Positions 53,309 to 61,536 of a stretch of DNA of 64,000 nucleotides are shown one piece after another (positions within the stretch are counted from its first letter, which is position 1; each line of letters opens with the position of its first letter). Under the pieces are notes generated by a model. That model was not told the DNA's origin. It saw only the letters and a list, made by a program, of their open reading frames with translations, and made no database searches. Position numbers and translations under genes: made by a program. This DNA comes from Antrihabitans cavernicola (GTDB lineage: Bacteria > Actinomycetota > Actinomycetes > Mycobacteriales > Mycobacteriaceae), in assembly GCF_008297975.1 (NCBI RefSeq), contig NZ_VLNY01000008.1, positions 124,001-188,000 of the forward strand, in the 5' to 3' direction.

Positions 53309-54727
53309 GTGCGTAAATGGGCACCCCTCATCGCCATCAGCCTCGGAACACTGATGTTGCTGGTCGACGTCACGATCGTCAACGTCGCCCTACCAGCCAT
53401 GGCCGACGACCTGAAAGCACCGTTCTCGACGCTGCAGTGGGTCATCGACGTCTACGCTCTTGCGCTCGCCGCTCTGGTTCTTGCCGCGGGCACCGTGGCC
53501 GATCGGATCGGTCATCGCACCGCCTACCTGGGCGGGCTCGGCCTGTTCGCCATGGCATCGGCCGCCAGCGGATTGGCCGACACCGCAACGCTGTTGGTGA
53601 TCGCGCGCGGAGTTCAGGGTCTGGGTGGCGCCATCATGTTCGCCACCACCTTCGCTCTGCTCAACAGCTCCTACACCGGTAAAGACCGTGGCGCCGCGTA
53701 CGGCGTCTGGGGTGCTGTCAGCGGTATGGCTGCGGCGATCGGTCCGATCGCGGGCGGCCTTCTCGTGGAGCATCTCTCGTGGCGCTGGATCTTCTTCGTC
53801 AACCTGCCGATCAGCGTGCTGGCGATCGTCATGGTGGTCGGGTACATCAGCGTGGGTGATCGTCGCGCGGACCAGAGACTCGACGTTGCAGGCATGCTGA
53901 GCTTCACACTCAGTGCCTCCGCACTGACCTTCGGTCTGATTCGCGGTGCCGAAGACGGCTGGACATCGTCGACGGTGCTCGCGAGCTTCGTGGTCGCGGC
54001 AGCCGCGCTGATTGCGTTCGTGTCGATAGAACTTCGCATCGCCCAGCCGCTGCTCGACCTACGGTTGCTGCGGCACCGCCCGTTCGTCGGGTCGATGCTG
54101 GCCGGTGGAATTCTCACACTCACCGCCTTCGCGAACCTTGCCTACGTTGCGATTTGGCTGCAGAACGTGCAAGGCCTCAGCCCCGTCGAAGCCGGCTTGG
54201 TCAGCTCACCGCTTGCGGTGGCCGCGTTCGTGGTGAGTGCCGTGACCGGGCGGGTCGTGCATGGTCGGGCGCCGCACCTGGTGATCGGCGGTGGCGTGCT
54301 GCTGGTGGGTATCGGTGAGCTGATCGTGTGGCTCCAGCTGGGCGATACCTCGGGTTGGGGTGCTTTGATGGCCGGACTGATCGTGGTCGGCCTCGGTGTG
54401 GGCCTGGCAACCCCGATGCTGTCGTCGACGGCGATGGGTGCCGTCGATCCGCGTCGCGGTGGTATGGCTGCCGGTGCCGTCAACACCTCGCGCCAGCTCG
54501 GCTTCGCCATCGGAATCGCCGCCCTCGGTGCGGTGTTCACCGCACATGTCGGGCAGCAGCTGCACCAGTATCCGATCACCGATGCGACGAGGGCTGCCGC
54601 GGCCGACGGATTGTCGATGACCTTCTTGGTCGCAGGCATCATCGGAGTGGTTGCCGGACTGGCGATCACCGCCTTGATCCGACAACCACTCGCGAAAGAG
54701 GCTGAACTGCAACCTGTTCAGGTCTAG
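53309..54727 (+). CDS. DHA2-family MFS efflux pump
   Basis: A 472-residue, 14-helix MFS transporter: LLVDVTIVNVALPAM in helix 1, GTVADRIGHRTAYLGG (motif A), RGVQGLGGAIMFATTF (motif B) and GPIAGGLLVEHLSWRWIFF (motif C). GTG 53309 is chosen because AAAGGAG at 53296-53302 is ideally spaced; GTG 53276 would add 11 residues without a ribosome-binding site. Its expression is likely governed by the divergent double Lrp protein. Substrate unknown; amino-acid-like or drug export is plausible. It converges with an SRPBCC gene, overlapping by 4 nt. Confidence 0.92.
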   Translation: MRKWAPLIAISLGTLMLLVDVTIVNVALPAMADDLKAPFSTLQWVIDVYALALAALVLAAGTVADRIGHRTAYLGGLGLFAMASAASGLADTATLLVIARGVQGLGGAIMFATTFALLNSSYTGKDRGAAYGVWGAVSGMAAAIGPIAGGLLVEHLSWRWIFFVNLPISVLAIVMVVGYISVGDRRADQRLDVAGMLSFTLSASALTFGLIRGAEDGWTSSTVLASFVVAAAALIAFVSIELRIAQPLLDLRLLRHRPFVGSMLAGGILTLTAFANLAYVAIWLQNVQGLSPVEAGLVSSPLAVAAFVVSAVTGRVVHGRAPHLVIGGGVLLVGIGELIVWLQLGDTSGWGALMAGLIVVGLGVGLATPMLSSTAMGAVDPRRGGMAAGAVNTSRQLGFAIGIAALGAVFTAHVGQQLHQYPITDATRAAAADGLSMTFLVAGIIGVVAGLAITALIRQPLAKEAELQPVQV

Positions 54728-55164
54728 TGCCAGTCGCTGATCTTGACGTCTCGCGGATCCGGTGCGCCGGAACCGGTCTCGATCAGCGACTTCAGGCTCA
54801 TCAGGAACGTGGCCCACTTCGTGCTGCAGTGGTACATGAACTCGACTTCCTCGCGCCAGCCGCGATGCGCGAAGAGAATGATCGCGAAATCGTCGCTCTG
54901 CTTGAGCTCCCAAGAGATCTCGGTCCCGATCCATTCCTCGGGGCCGTCGACGACCTCCCAGACCACCTTTTTGCCCGGGTCGAGTTCGGTCACCTTCATA
55001 TCGAATCCGCCTGGCCCGAAACGGAACTCGATGACCCCGCCTTCGTCGGCGTTGCCCGCGGTGTTGGATGCCCACCAACCGGCAAGGCCGTCGATGGTGG
55101 TGAGTGCCGTGTATACCTCGTCGACGGAGGAGATGACGCCGACCCGGTGCAGGATGTCTACCAT
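54724..55164 (-). CDS. SRPBCC/AHSA1-type protein (module 2, distal)
   Basis: A 146-residue SRPBCC protein: ILHRVGVISSVDEVYTALTTIDGLAGWWA, FGPGGFDMKVTELDPGKKVVWE, GTEISWELKQSDDFAIILFAHRGW (seen in parts) and a C-terminal helix KWATFLMSLKSLIETG. It is the last gene of a three-gene operon (SRPBCC, ArsR, SRPBCC), starting one base after the ArsR stop. It is not closely alike to the proximal SRPBCC protein. Ligand unknown. Confidence 0.88.
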   Translation of the reverse strand: MVDILHRVGVISSVDEVYTALTTIDGLAGWWASNTAGNADEGGVIEFRFGPGGFDMKVTELDPGKKVVWEVVDGPEEWIGTEISWELKQSDDFAIILFAHRGWREEVEFMYHCSTKWATFLMSLKSLIETGSGAPDPRDVKISDWH

Positions 55165-55165
55165 T

Positions 55166-55516
55166 CTATTTCCCTTCTCGCTTCTTCTTGTTCTGCTGGA
55201 TTTGTTCTGCGATGCGTTTGATGCGTTGGAGCCTGCCGTCCCAGGCGTTTCCGACAGCGTTGAGCTGTGCGACGGCGCGTGCGAGCTGGTCGTCGTCGAC
55301 GCGGTAGAGGCGTTCCCTACCGGCCGGTGTCACGTGAACCAAACCGACACGGTCCAGTACTCCGAGATGTTTTGCGACGGCTTGTCGGGTGACCGGTAGC
55401 TGCTCGCTCAGGGTTGTCGCCGTTCCGCCGCCGGTGGCGAGGAGCAGATCGACCATTCGACGTCGGGTTGGGTCGCCGATCGCGGACCACAGATCGTCGT
55501 CGACCGGGCTGGTCAT
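55166..55516 (-). CDS. ArsR-family regulator (module 2)
   Basis: A 116-residue winged-helix regulator: DDLWSAIGDPTRRRMVDLLL, QLPVTRQAVAKHLGVLDRVGLV (recognition helix) and RERLYRVDDDQLARAV. A basic C-terminal tail (IQQNKKKREGK) is unusual. No metal-binding Cys. Its ATG overlaps the upstream SRPBCC stop (ATGA). Two copies of a GCAAC-N5-GTTGC dyad upstream of the operon are its probable operators. Confidence 0.9.
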   Translation of the reverse strand: MTSPVDDDLWSAIGDPTRRRMVDLLLATGGGTATTLSEQLPVTRQAVAKHLGVLDRVGLVHVTPAGRERLYRVDDDQLARAVAQLNAVGNAWDGRLQRIKRIAEQIQQNKKKREGK

Positions 55517-55980
55517 CGCCGTGCACTCACTTGTCCCGCGTACTCGACCAGGCGCGGCAGGAACCGGTCCCAGCCCTCGACGTGGGAGTTGTACTGCTCT
55601 TCGAGAACTGCTACTTCCCAACCCATTTCGCGGAATCCGGTCTCGGTCATCCGGACCGTTGTACCTTCGCCGGTCGCAGTGAGCTCGAAGACGACGAGCA
55701 TCGAATTGCCGACGGCAGCGGTCTCGCCAATCGGCTGTGTCCACCGGAAGGAGAACAATCGCGGTGGCTGCGCATCGACGACGGTGATCGCGACTGCCTG
55801 GCCGCCGGCATCGCAGTCGCCCCACTTCAGTTCGCCGGACGCGCCGGGAACCGGGGATTCCAGGCCCGCCACGTCGTCGGGCCACCACTCCTTGAGATGT
55901 TCGGGGCTGCTGACGACCTCGAAGACCACGTCGGGTGTGGCGTCGACGTACATCGTGCGTTCGATCTTTCCGTACTCCAT
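55513..55980 (-). CDS. SRPBCC/AHSA1-type protein (module 2, proximal)
   Basis: A 155-residue AHSA1-like protein: KIERTMYVDATPDVVFEVVSSPEHLKEWWPDD (in parts), GELKWGDCDAGGQAVAI, FSFRWTQPIGE and the terminal helix EEQYNSHVEGWDRFLPRLVEY. It is the first gene of the SRPBCC-ArsR-SRPBCC operon and lies directly behind the two GCAAC-N5-GTTGC operators. Good family match; function of the ligand cavity is unknown. Confidence 0.9.
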   Translation of the reverse strand: MEYGKIERTMYVDATPDVVFEVVSSPEHLKEWWPDDVAGLESPVPGASGELKWGDCDAGGQAVAITVVDAQPPRLFSFRWTQPIGETAAVGNSMLVVFELTATGEGTTVRMTETGFREMGWEVAVLEEQYNSHVEGWDRFLPRLVEYAGQVSARR

Positions 55981-55999
55981 GTCCGCTCCTTCGTGATGT

Positions 56000-56059
56000 G
56001 CAACGTTTGGTTGCTCATAAAGGTAGCGGCAGATTCCGAGATGCGCAACCTTTGGTTGC
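56000..56059. promoter_or_regulatory. Two ArsR-type operators, GCAAC-N5-GTTGC
   Basis: The dyad occurs at 56000-56014 (GCAAC-GTTTG-GTTGC) and 56045-56059 (GCAAC-CTTTG-GTTGC, extended to CGCAAC/GTTGCG). The copies share 14 of 15 bases and are 45 bp apart, about four helical turns, upstream of ATG 55980. They are the likely binding sites of the operon's own ArsR protein. Confidence 0.75.
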
Positions 56060-56073
56060 GGATTAGTTTTCGG

Positions 56074-56814
56074 CTAGTCGATCAGGTGCCGGAGGTAGCG
56101 ATCCGGATCGGCGAGAAAGTCTCTGGTCAGCCGAACCGGTAGGGCGTCGTCGTAGACCACCAGATCGATGGTGCCGTCCTCGAGGATCTCGTAGATCGTT
56201 GCGCCTGGCAGCGCCAACAGGATGGGCGAATGTGTGGCGACGAGTATCTGGCAACCGCGCTTCGCGAGATGGGCGAGGTGAGCGATGACGGCCATGCAGC
56301 CGTTCGGCGACAGCGCGGCTTCCGGCTCGTCGAGTAGATACAGACCGTTGGGCGAGAACCGATGTTTCAGCAGGTCGACGAACGATTCGCCGTGCGAGCG
56401 TTCGTGTGCCGATACCCCGCCGAGCGTGGCCACCTGTTCGGGGCCGAGCCGTTCGGTTTCGGTGGCGACGTTGTAGTAGGACTCCGCGCGCAAGAAGAAC
56501 CGGCTACGGGGCTTGGTGACGCCCCAGGTGAGCGAAAGGTGTTCGCCGAGTTGCGATTCGGTGGAACGGGTCTCGAATCGATAGTTCTGGCTGCCGCCCT
56601 CCGGATTCAATCCGGCAGCAACGGCGATCGCCTCGATCAGCGTCGACTTGCCGCTACCGTTCTCGCCGACCAGAAACGTCACGCCCGGCGGAATCCGAAG
56701 GGAACCTGCGCCTTCGACGATGCGACGCACCACCGGTAGGTCGAAGGGGTATTCGTCTGCGTCGGCTCCCTTCCCGAAGCGCACCTCGCGAATGAACTGG
56801 GCTCGGGTCGTCAT
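56074..56814 (-). CDS. AAA-family ATPase (ABC-like, predicted ATP-binding)
   Basis: A 246-residue ABC-type ATPase without transporter partners: Walker A VGENGSGKSTLIEA (about residues 49-62), a signature-like SAHERSHGESF, Walker B YLLDEPEAALSP and the H-loop THSPILLALPGA. This is the short AAA_21-like ATPase found across bacteria and often of unknown role; some relatives serve in phage defence or DNA repair. Its ATG shares one base with the stop of the PIG-L deacetylase gene, so both are co-translated. Confidence 0.87.
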   Translation of the reverse strand: MTTRAQFIREVRFGKGADADEYPFDLPVVRRIVEGAGSLRIPPGVTFLVGENGSGKSTLIEAIAVAAGLNPEGGSQNYRFETRSTESQLGEHLSLTWGVTKPRSRFFLRAESYYNVATETERLGPEQVATLGGVSAHERSHGESFVDLLKHRFSPNGLYLLDEPEAALSPNGCMAVIAHLAHLAKRGCQILVATHSPILLALPGATIYEILEDGTIDLVVYDDALPVRLTRDFLADPDRYLRHLID

Positions 56815-57605
56815 CAGTCGTCGAGAAACCAGCCGCGCCGCATGCCGGGAGGCAGGCCGGGCTCGATGTAGTACTCGCTGCCGAACATCACCGTGAACAC
56901 CTCGGGCGGCATCGCCATGAACATGCCGATATCGGTCACCTGGCTCGCATGCGCCTGCATGGCCGCGCGGCGTTGCTCGATGAACGCGGAAACGTCCACC
57001 TCCCACGTGATCTCGGACTCCAAGCTCCCGATGGGGTTGCCGTCGTCAGCGGGACCGTCGGGATCGAATTCTTCGCGTTGCTCGAACGGTGCGAGGCTGA
57101 TCATCCGGCGCATGGCATCGCGATTCATCGTCGCCTCCAACACGCGCGGGCGACGATTGGCCTTCTCCGCCGCGCGATGGAGTACCTGGTGCACCTTGAT
57201 GTGGTCGGGATGGCCGTAGCCGCCGTGCCAGTCGTAGCCGGTGACGATGTCGGCGTCTTCCTCGTCCAGAATCGCGACCAGTCGATCCGCGGCCTCGTCG
57301 AGATCGGCGTTGAGGAACGATGCGGGATCCGAATTCTGCTCCCACCCCGTCATGCCGGAGTCGACGTAGTCCAGCCACGCGATGCGATGGGTGCCTAGCG
57401 CTTTCGCGGATGCCGCGGCTTCCTTTCGGCGACGATCGACCAGTGTTTCGCCCGGTGCGAGGTCGTCGGGTACCTCGCCGTGATCGCCGTTGGTGCCGTA
57501 CACCACCACGACGCGGTGGCCCTCCGAGCTGGCACGCGCCATCGAGCCGGAGGTCTGCGAACTCTCGTCGTCGGGATGAGCGTGGAAGAAGACGATGGTG
57601 GTCAC
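56814..57605 (-). CDS. PIG-L/LmbE-family deacetylase
   Basis: A 263-residue zinc hydrolase. AHPDDE at residues 9-14 and the second metal-site motif GYGHPDHIKVHQV are intact. It resembles mycothiol conjugate amidase Mca and MshB (GlcNAc-Ins deacetylase) but is shorter than Mca (about 290) and differs around the substrate loop, so a housekeeping mycothiol role is not asserted. GTG 57605 is preferred; GTG 57620 would add five residues. It is divergent from a TetR gene whose operator lies between them, so its expression may be affected. Confidence 0.87.
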   Translation of the reverse strand: MTTIVFFHAHPDDESSQTSGSMARASSEGHRVVVVYGTNGDHGEVPDDLAPGETLVDRRRKEAAASAKALGTHRIAWLDYVDSGMTGWEQNSDPASFLNADLDEAADRLVAILDEEDADIVTGYDWHGGYGHPDHIKVHQVLHRAAEKANRRPRVLEATMNRDAMRRMISLAPFEQREEFDPDGPADDGNPIGSLESEITWEVDVSAFIEQRRAAMQAHASQVTDIGMFMAMPPEVFTVMFGSEYYIEPGLPPGMRRGWFLDD

Positions 57606-57625
57606 GGCTCTATCTTGCACCGCCG

Positions 57626-57655
57626 ATACTTGGACTCGAGATCAGGTTCACGTAT
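57626..57655. promoter_or_regulatory. Putative TetR operator, copy 1
   Basis: ATACTTGGA (57626-57634), 12 nt, TTCACGTAT (57647-57655): 7 of 9 paired positions. Same 9-N12-9 geometry and nearly the same arms as the site at 59851-59880. It ends 9 nt before the TetR ATG 57665, which suits autorepression. Confidence 0.65.
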
Positions 57656-57664
57656 AAGTAGGCA

Positions 57665-58327
57665 ATGGGGACTGACTGGCAACCGCCTTCGATGGCGAAG
57701 AGCGCGCTCCTGCGTGACCCGCCCGTCACCGAGCGCGGCGCGCGCACCCGAGCTGCCCTGGTGACCGCTGCACGCACGGTATTCGAGCGCGACGGCTACC
57801 TCGATGCTCGCCTCGTCGACATCACGGCGGAAGCCAGCTGTTCCACCGGGACGTTCTACACCTACTTCGCCAGCAAGGAAGAGATCTTCGCCGCGGTGCT
57901 CGAGGTGGCGCAGGAGGACATGCTGCATCCGGGGATGGGGCGCGTCGCCCCCACCGACGATCCGTACGCCGTGGTCGAAGCCAGCAACCGAGCGTATTTC
58001 GAGGCCTACCAACGCAATGCGCGCCTGATGGGGTTGCTCGAGCAGGTCGCGAGTATCGATCCCGACTTCCGCGAACTGCGCAGGCTGCGGGGCGCGGCGT
58101 TCATCGAGCGCAATGCCCGCGCCATCGCAGATCTGCAGCAACGCGGGCAAGCGGATCCCGAATTGGATCCGCTGCTCGCGTCGCGTGCGTTGTCCAGCAT
58201 GGTGAGCAGGCTCGGCTACACCATGTTCGTGCTTGGCTTCGGAGACGACGAACCGACACCGATCGACGACGTCGTCTACACCGCAACGCGCCTGTGGGCC
58301 AACGCGTTGCGGTTCCCGCTCAGCTGA
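57665..58327 (+). CDS. TetR-family regulator
   Basis: A 220-residue regulator: HTH at about 25-72 (RTRAALVTAARTVFERDGY, DITAEASCSTGTFYTYFASKEEIF), then a TetR_C ligand domain (AYFEAYQRNARLMGLLEQVASIDPDF), as in lipid-responsive members. ATG 57665. It converges with the oxidoreductase gene (8-nt overlap). An inverted repeat at its promoter recurs at the MaoC/acyl-CoA dehydrogenase promoter, so its targets are likely the neighbouring lipid-degradation genes, with an acyl-CoA as possible inducer (inference). Confidence 0.92.
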   Translation: MGTDWQPPSMAKSALLRDPPVTERGARTRAALVTAARTVFERDGYLDARLVDITAEASCSTGTFYTYFASKEEIFAAVLEVAQEDMLHPGMGRVAPTDDPYAVVEASNRAYFEAYQRNARLMGLLEQVASIDPDFRELRRLRGAAFIERNARAIADLQQRGQADPELDPLLASRALSSMVSRLGYTMFVLGFGDDEPTPIDDVVYTATRLWANALRFPLS

Positions 58328-59324
58328 CTTGCAGCACCAGCTTGCCGGTGTTCTTACCTTCGAAGAGCATCAGCAGGGTGTCGCCGAACTTGTCGATACC
58401 GCCGGTGGCGACCTGTTCTCGGGCGACCAGTTTGCCGTCGGCAACCCATTCGCCGAGCTTGGCTGCGGCCTCGCCGTAGCGGCCTGCGAAGTCGAAGACG
58501 ATGAAGCCTGCCATCGATGCGCGATTGATCAGCAGCGAAAGGTAGTTCTGCGGTCCGGGCGTCGGCTCGGTGGCGTTGTATCCGGAGATGGCGCCGCACA
58601 ACACAACTCGTGCACCGAGGCGGAGGCGGGCGAGGGCGGCGTCGAGAATCTCGCCGCCGACGTTGTCGAAGTAGACGTCGATGCCCTTCGGTGCGTGCTG
58701 ACGCAGGGCCTTGGCGACCGACTCCGACTTGTAGTCGATCGCGACATCGAAGCCCAGTTCGTCGGTGAGCCACGCGCACTTCTCCGCGCCGCCCGCGATC
58801 CCGATCACGGTGCAGCCGTGCTGTTTAGCGATCTGGCCGACCAGGCTGCCCACCGCGCCTGCGGCACCGGAGACGACGACCGTGTCGCCGTCCTTCAGCT
58901 TGCCGACATCGAGCAGCCCGAAGTAGGCGGTGAAGCCAGGGAAGCCGAGCGCGCCTAGCCACGTCGGGAGCGGCGCGATCGATTCATCGACACGCACAAC
59001 GTCTTTGGCGTCGGCAACGGCGTATTCGGTGGCGCCGAAGTTGCCGGAAACCGCGTCGCCGACCGCGAAGTCGGGGCTGTTGGATGCACTCACGTGACCC
59101 ACCGCGTGCGCGCGCATGACCGCGTCGATCTGGACCGGTGGCACGTAGCTGCGGACGTCGTTGAGCCACCCGCGCATCGCCGGATCGAGCGAGACGTAGG
59201 CAACCTTGACGGTCACCTGGCCGTCCGCGGGCTCCGGTACGTCAGCGTCGACGTAGTTCCAGGTGGATGCGTCGGGAAGCCCGACGGGGCGGGCTGCGAG
59301 TCGGACCTGACGATTGCGGGTCAT
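58320..59324 (-). CDS. NADP-dependent oxidoreductase (MDR, CurA/PTGR-like)
   Basis: A 334-residue zinc-free medium-chain reductase: VSLDPAMRGWLND, GFPGFTAYFGLLDVG, the cofactor motif VSGAAGAVGSLVGQIAK, VYFDNVGGEILDAAL and the C-terminal KNTGKLVLQVS. This matches CurA/YncB and leukotriene B4 dehydrogenase-like enzymes, which reduce alpha,beta-unsaturated carbonyls. Its ATG overlaps the MaoC stop by 4 nt. With the MaoC hydratase it would process enoyl or 2-enone intermediates. Presumed target of the adjacent TetR protein. Confidence 0.93.
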   Translation of the reverse strand: MTRNRQVRLAARPVGLPDASTWNYVDADVPEPADGQVTVKVAYVSLDPAMRGWLNDVRSYVPPVQIDAVMRAHAVGHVSASNSPDFAVGDAVSGNFGATEYAVADAKDVVRVDESIAPLPTWLGALGFPGFTAYFGLLDVGKLKDGDTVVVSGAAGAVGSLVGQIAKQHGCTVIGIAGGAEKCAWLTDELGFDVAIDYKSESVAKALRQHAPKGIDVYFDNVGGEILDAALARLRLGARVVLCGAISGYNATEPTPGPQNYLSLLINRASMAGFIVFDFAGRYGEAAAKLGEWVADGKLVAREQVATGGIDKFGDTLLMLFEGKNTGKLVLQVS

Positions 59325-59806
59325 GCGGAAGCGCCCTCTGCGACAACGGCGACGGACTCGGCGGCGAGCACGGGCTTGGGTGAGCCTTCACGCTCGAGGA
59401 CCTGAGCGGTGGTCACCTGGTAGCCGTTTGGCGTCTCGGTCACCGATTTGACGGTGGCGCGCATGCGAAGTCGGGATCCGACCGGGACGGGCGCGGGAAA
59501 ACGCACCTTGTTGTAGCCGTAGTTCAGCGCATGGGCGAAGCTGCCGAACCCGATCAGCTTGGCCGAGAAGGCCGGACCCAACGACAGTGTGAGCAGGCCG
59601 TGGGCAATGGTCGTGCCGAAGGGACCCTTGGCGGCGCGCTCCGGGTCGACGTGGATCCACTGGTGGTCGCCGGTGGCGTCGGCGAAGGCGTCGATGCGTT
59701 CCTGGGTGACCTCGAGCCAGTCGGTCGGGCCGAGTTCCTGGTCGATCAGGGCTTTCAGCTCGTCGATCGTCGTCGGGCTTGCGGGTTGTGGTGCAGTCTC
59801 GGTCAT
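59321..59806 (-). CDS. MaoC-family (R)-enoyl-CoA hydratase
   Basis: A 161-residue single hot-dog domain. The hydratase-2 motif is clear: DAFADATGDHQWIHVDPERA with Asp47 and His52, then GTTIAHGLLTLSL. It would hydrate trans-2-enoyl-CoA to (R)-3-hydroxyacyl-CoA. The size fits single-domain FadR/HTD-like hydratases. It is the first gene of the MaoC-oxidoreductase operon and divergent from an acyl-CoA dehydrogenase, with a strong inverted repeat between them. Confidence 0.94.
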   Translation of the reverse strand: MTETAPQPASPTTIDELKALIDQELGPTDWLEVTQERIDAFADATGDHQWIHVDPERAAKGPFGTTIAHGLLTLSLGPAFSAKLIGFGSFAHALNYGYNKVRFPAPVPVGSRLRMRATVKSVTETPNGYQVTTAQVLEREGSPKPVLAAESVAVVAEGASA

Positions 59807-59850
59807 CGGACCTCTCGAATCTCGGCGATGGTGGGCGTCCTAAGTCATCG

Positions 59851-59880
59851 ATACTTGAAGTTGACGCCGGATTCAAGTAT
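59851..59880. promoter_or_regulatory. Putative TetR operator, copy 2
   Basis: ATACTTGAA (59851-59859), 12 nt, TTCAAGTAT (59872-59880): perfect 9-bp arms. It lies between the divergent starts of the MaoC hydratase (59806) and the acyl-CoA dehydrogenase (59931) and can control both. Confidence 0.75.
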
Positions 59881-59930
59881 AGCTAGAGCGAGGCGCGGGT
59901 CACATTGTTCTCTCTACGAGGAGTTCTTTC

Positions 59931-61133
59931 ATGCAGTTCGAGCACAGCGAGCGCAGCAAGAAGTATCAGGCAGACTTGCTGGCCTTCATGGACGAGCACG
60001 TCTACCCGGCGGAAGCCGTGTACGAGCAGCAAATGCGGGACTCCGGCGATCCACATTTTCAGCCGCCGATCCTGGAAGAACTCAAGGTCGAGGCCCGCAA
60101 GCGCGGCCTGTGGAATCTGTTCCACCCGCACGCCGAGTGGGGTCCCGGACTGAGCAACTCGGACTACGCGCCGCTCGCCGAGATCATGGGTCGCAGCCAC
60201 CTGGCGTCCGAGGCGTGCAACTGCAGCGCGCCCGATACCGGCAACATGGAGGTGTTCACCCTCTTCGGTACCGATGAGCACAAGGAGAAGTACCTGAAGC
60301 CGTTGCTGGACGGCACAATTCGGTCCGCATTCGCCATGACCGAGCCCGAGGTCGCCAGCTCCGACGCCACCAACGTGCAGCTCCGGATGGACCGTGATGG
60401 CGACGAATACGTGCTCAACGGTCGAAAGTGGTTCGCGTCCAACGCGTTGCACAAGAACTGCACGGTTCTCATCGTGATGGGCAAGACCGACTTCGATGCC
60501 GCGACGCACCGGCAGCAGTCGATGATGGTGGTACCGATCGATGCGCCCGGCGTCACGGTTGTGCGCGGCCTCCCGGTGTTCGGCTACCAGGACCGAGAAG
60601 GCCACGCGGAGATCACGTTCGAGGACGTGCGCGTTCCCGTCAAGGACGTGCTGGCAGGCGAGGGCGAAGGCTTTGCCATCAGCCAGGCGCGGCTGGGGCC
60701 GGGTCGAATTCACCATTGCATGCGGGCGATCGGAATGGCCGAGCGCGCACTGGACTTGATGTGTACCCGCGCCATGACCCGGGTGACGTTCGGTAAGCCG
60801 ATCGCCGAGAACGCCAACATCCAGGACTGGATTGCGGAGGCGCGCATCGACATCGAGATGGTGCGACTGCTGACGCTCAAGGCCGCGTGGATGATGGACA
60901 CGGTCGGCAACAAGGAGGCGCGAACCGAGATCGCCGCGATCAAGGTTGCCGCGCCGACCATCGCCCTGAAGATCATCGATCGCGCCATTCAGGTGCACGG
61001 CGGTGGCGGCGTCACCGACGACTTCCCGCTCGCAATGGCGTACGCGCACATGCGAACCCTGCGACTTGCCGACGGACCGGACGAGGTGCACAAGCGCGCG
61101 ATCGCGCGGCAGGAGTTGCGCAAGCACAGGTGA
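59931..61133 (+). CDS. Acyl-CoA dehydrogenase (ACAD10/11-like FadE)
   Basis: A 400-residue acyl-CoA dehydrogenase. Seen are [12 protein letters not shown] (FAD/substrate contact), [29 protein letters not shown] and [15 protein letters not shown]. The usual catalytic Glu is replaced by Asp381 in [11 protein letters not shown], which is the mark of the ACAD10/ACAD11-like group. Those enzymes handle branched, very-long-chain or 4-hydroxy acyl-CoAs. It is divergent from the MaoC operon with a shared operator, so it would provide the oxidation step of the same beta-oxidation pathway. Confidence 0.95.
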   Translation: MQFEHSERSKKYQADLLAFMDEHVYPAEAVYEQQMRDSGDPHFQPPILEELKVEARKRGLWNLFHPHAEWGPGLSNSDYAPLAEIMGRSHLASEACNCSAPDTGNMEVFTLFGTDEHKEKYLKPLLDGTIRSAFAMTEPEVASSDATNVQLRMDRDGDEYVLNGRKWFASNALHKNCTVLIVMGKTDFDAATHRQQSMMVVPIDAPGVTVVRGLPVFGYQDREGHAEITFEDVRVPVKDVLAGEGEGFAISQARLGPGRIHHCMRAIGMAERALDLMCTRAMTRVTFGKPIAENANIQDWIAEARIDIEMVRLLTLKAAWMMDTVGNKEARTEIAAIKVAAPTIALKIIDRAIQVHGGGGVTDDFPLAMAYAHMRTLRLADGPDEVHKRAIARQELRKHR

Positions 61134-61181
61134 GTGGTTTGTTGGTGTAGGGACCAACTAAACGCTCACCTGCGCGAAGCG

Positions 61182-61535
61182 CTACGTGATGCGGTGCGCG
61201 ATCTGGTAGGTGTTGCCGAACCGATCGCGCACCATCGCGCGTCGATCGCCGTAGGGCTCGTCGCGCGGATCCTCCAGCGTCTCCGCGCCTGCTTCGACGG
61301 CTCGACGGTAAGTGACGTCCGCGTCGTCGACGTAGATGTAAAGCAATGCCGGGAATTGCTCGCGCTCACCGACTTCCGACACCATGATCAGCGAATCGCC
61401 GATCCGAACTTCGGCAGGACGACCGGGCACTACGTCGCCGACGGCGTCGAACACTGTGCGAAGAAAGTCGACAGCGACGCCGACGTCGGCGACCACCATG
61501 CGTGGTGTTACCGAGTGATACGGCTCGTGCGGCAT
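61182..61535 (-). CDS. VOC-family protein (glyoxalase/PhnB-like)
   Basis: A 117-residue vicinal-oxygen-chelate protein: SVTPRMVVADVGVAVDFLRTVFDA, IMVSEVGEREQFPALLYIYVDDADVTYRRAVEAGA (in parts) and DPYGDRRAMVRDRFGNTYQIA-like end (DEPYGDRRAMVRDRFGN). It fits PhnB/glyoxalase-like proteins. ATG 61535 lies one base after the HxlR stop, so it is the second gene of that operon. Possible roles are glyoxalase-type detoxification or antibiotic binding; the substrate is unknown. Confidence 0.88.
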   Translation of the reverse strand: MPHEPYHSVTPRMVVADVGVAVDFLRTVFDAVGDVVPGRPAEVRIGDSLIMVSEVGEREQFPALLYIYVDDADVTYRRAVEAGAETLEDPRDEPYGDRRAMVRDRFGNTYQIAHRIT

Positions 61536-61536
61536 G

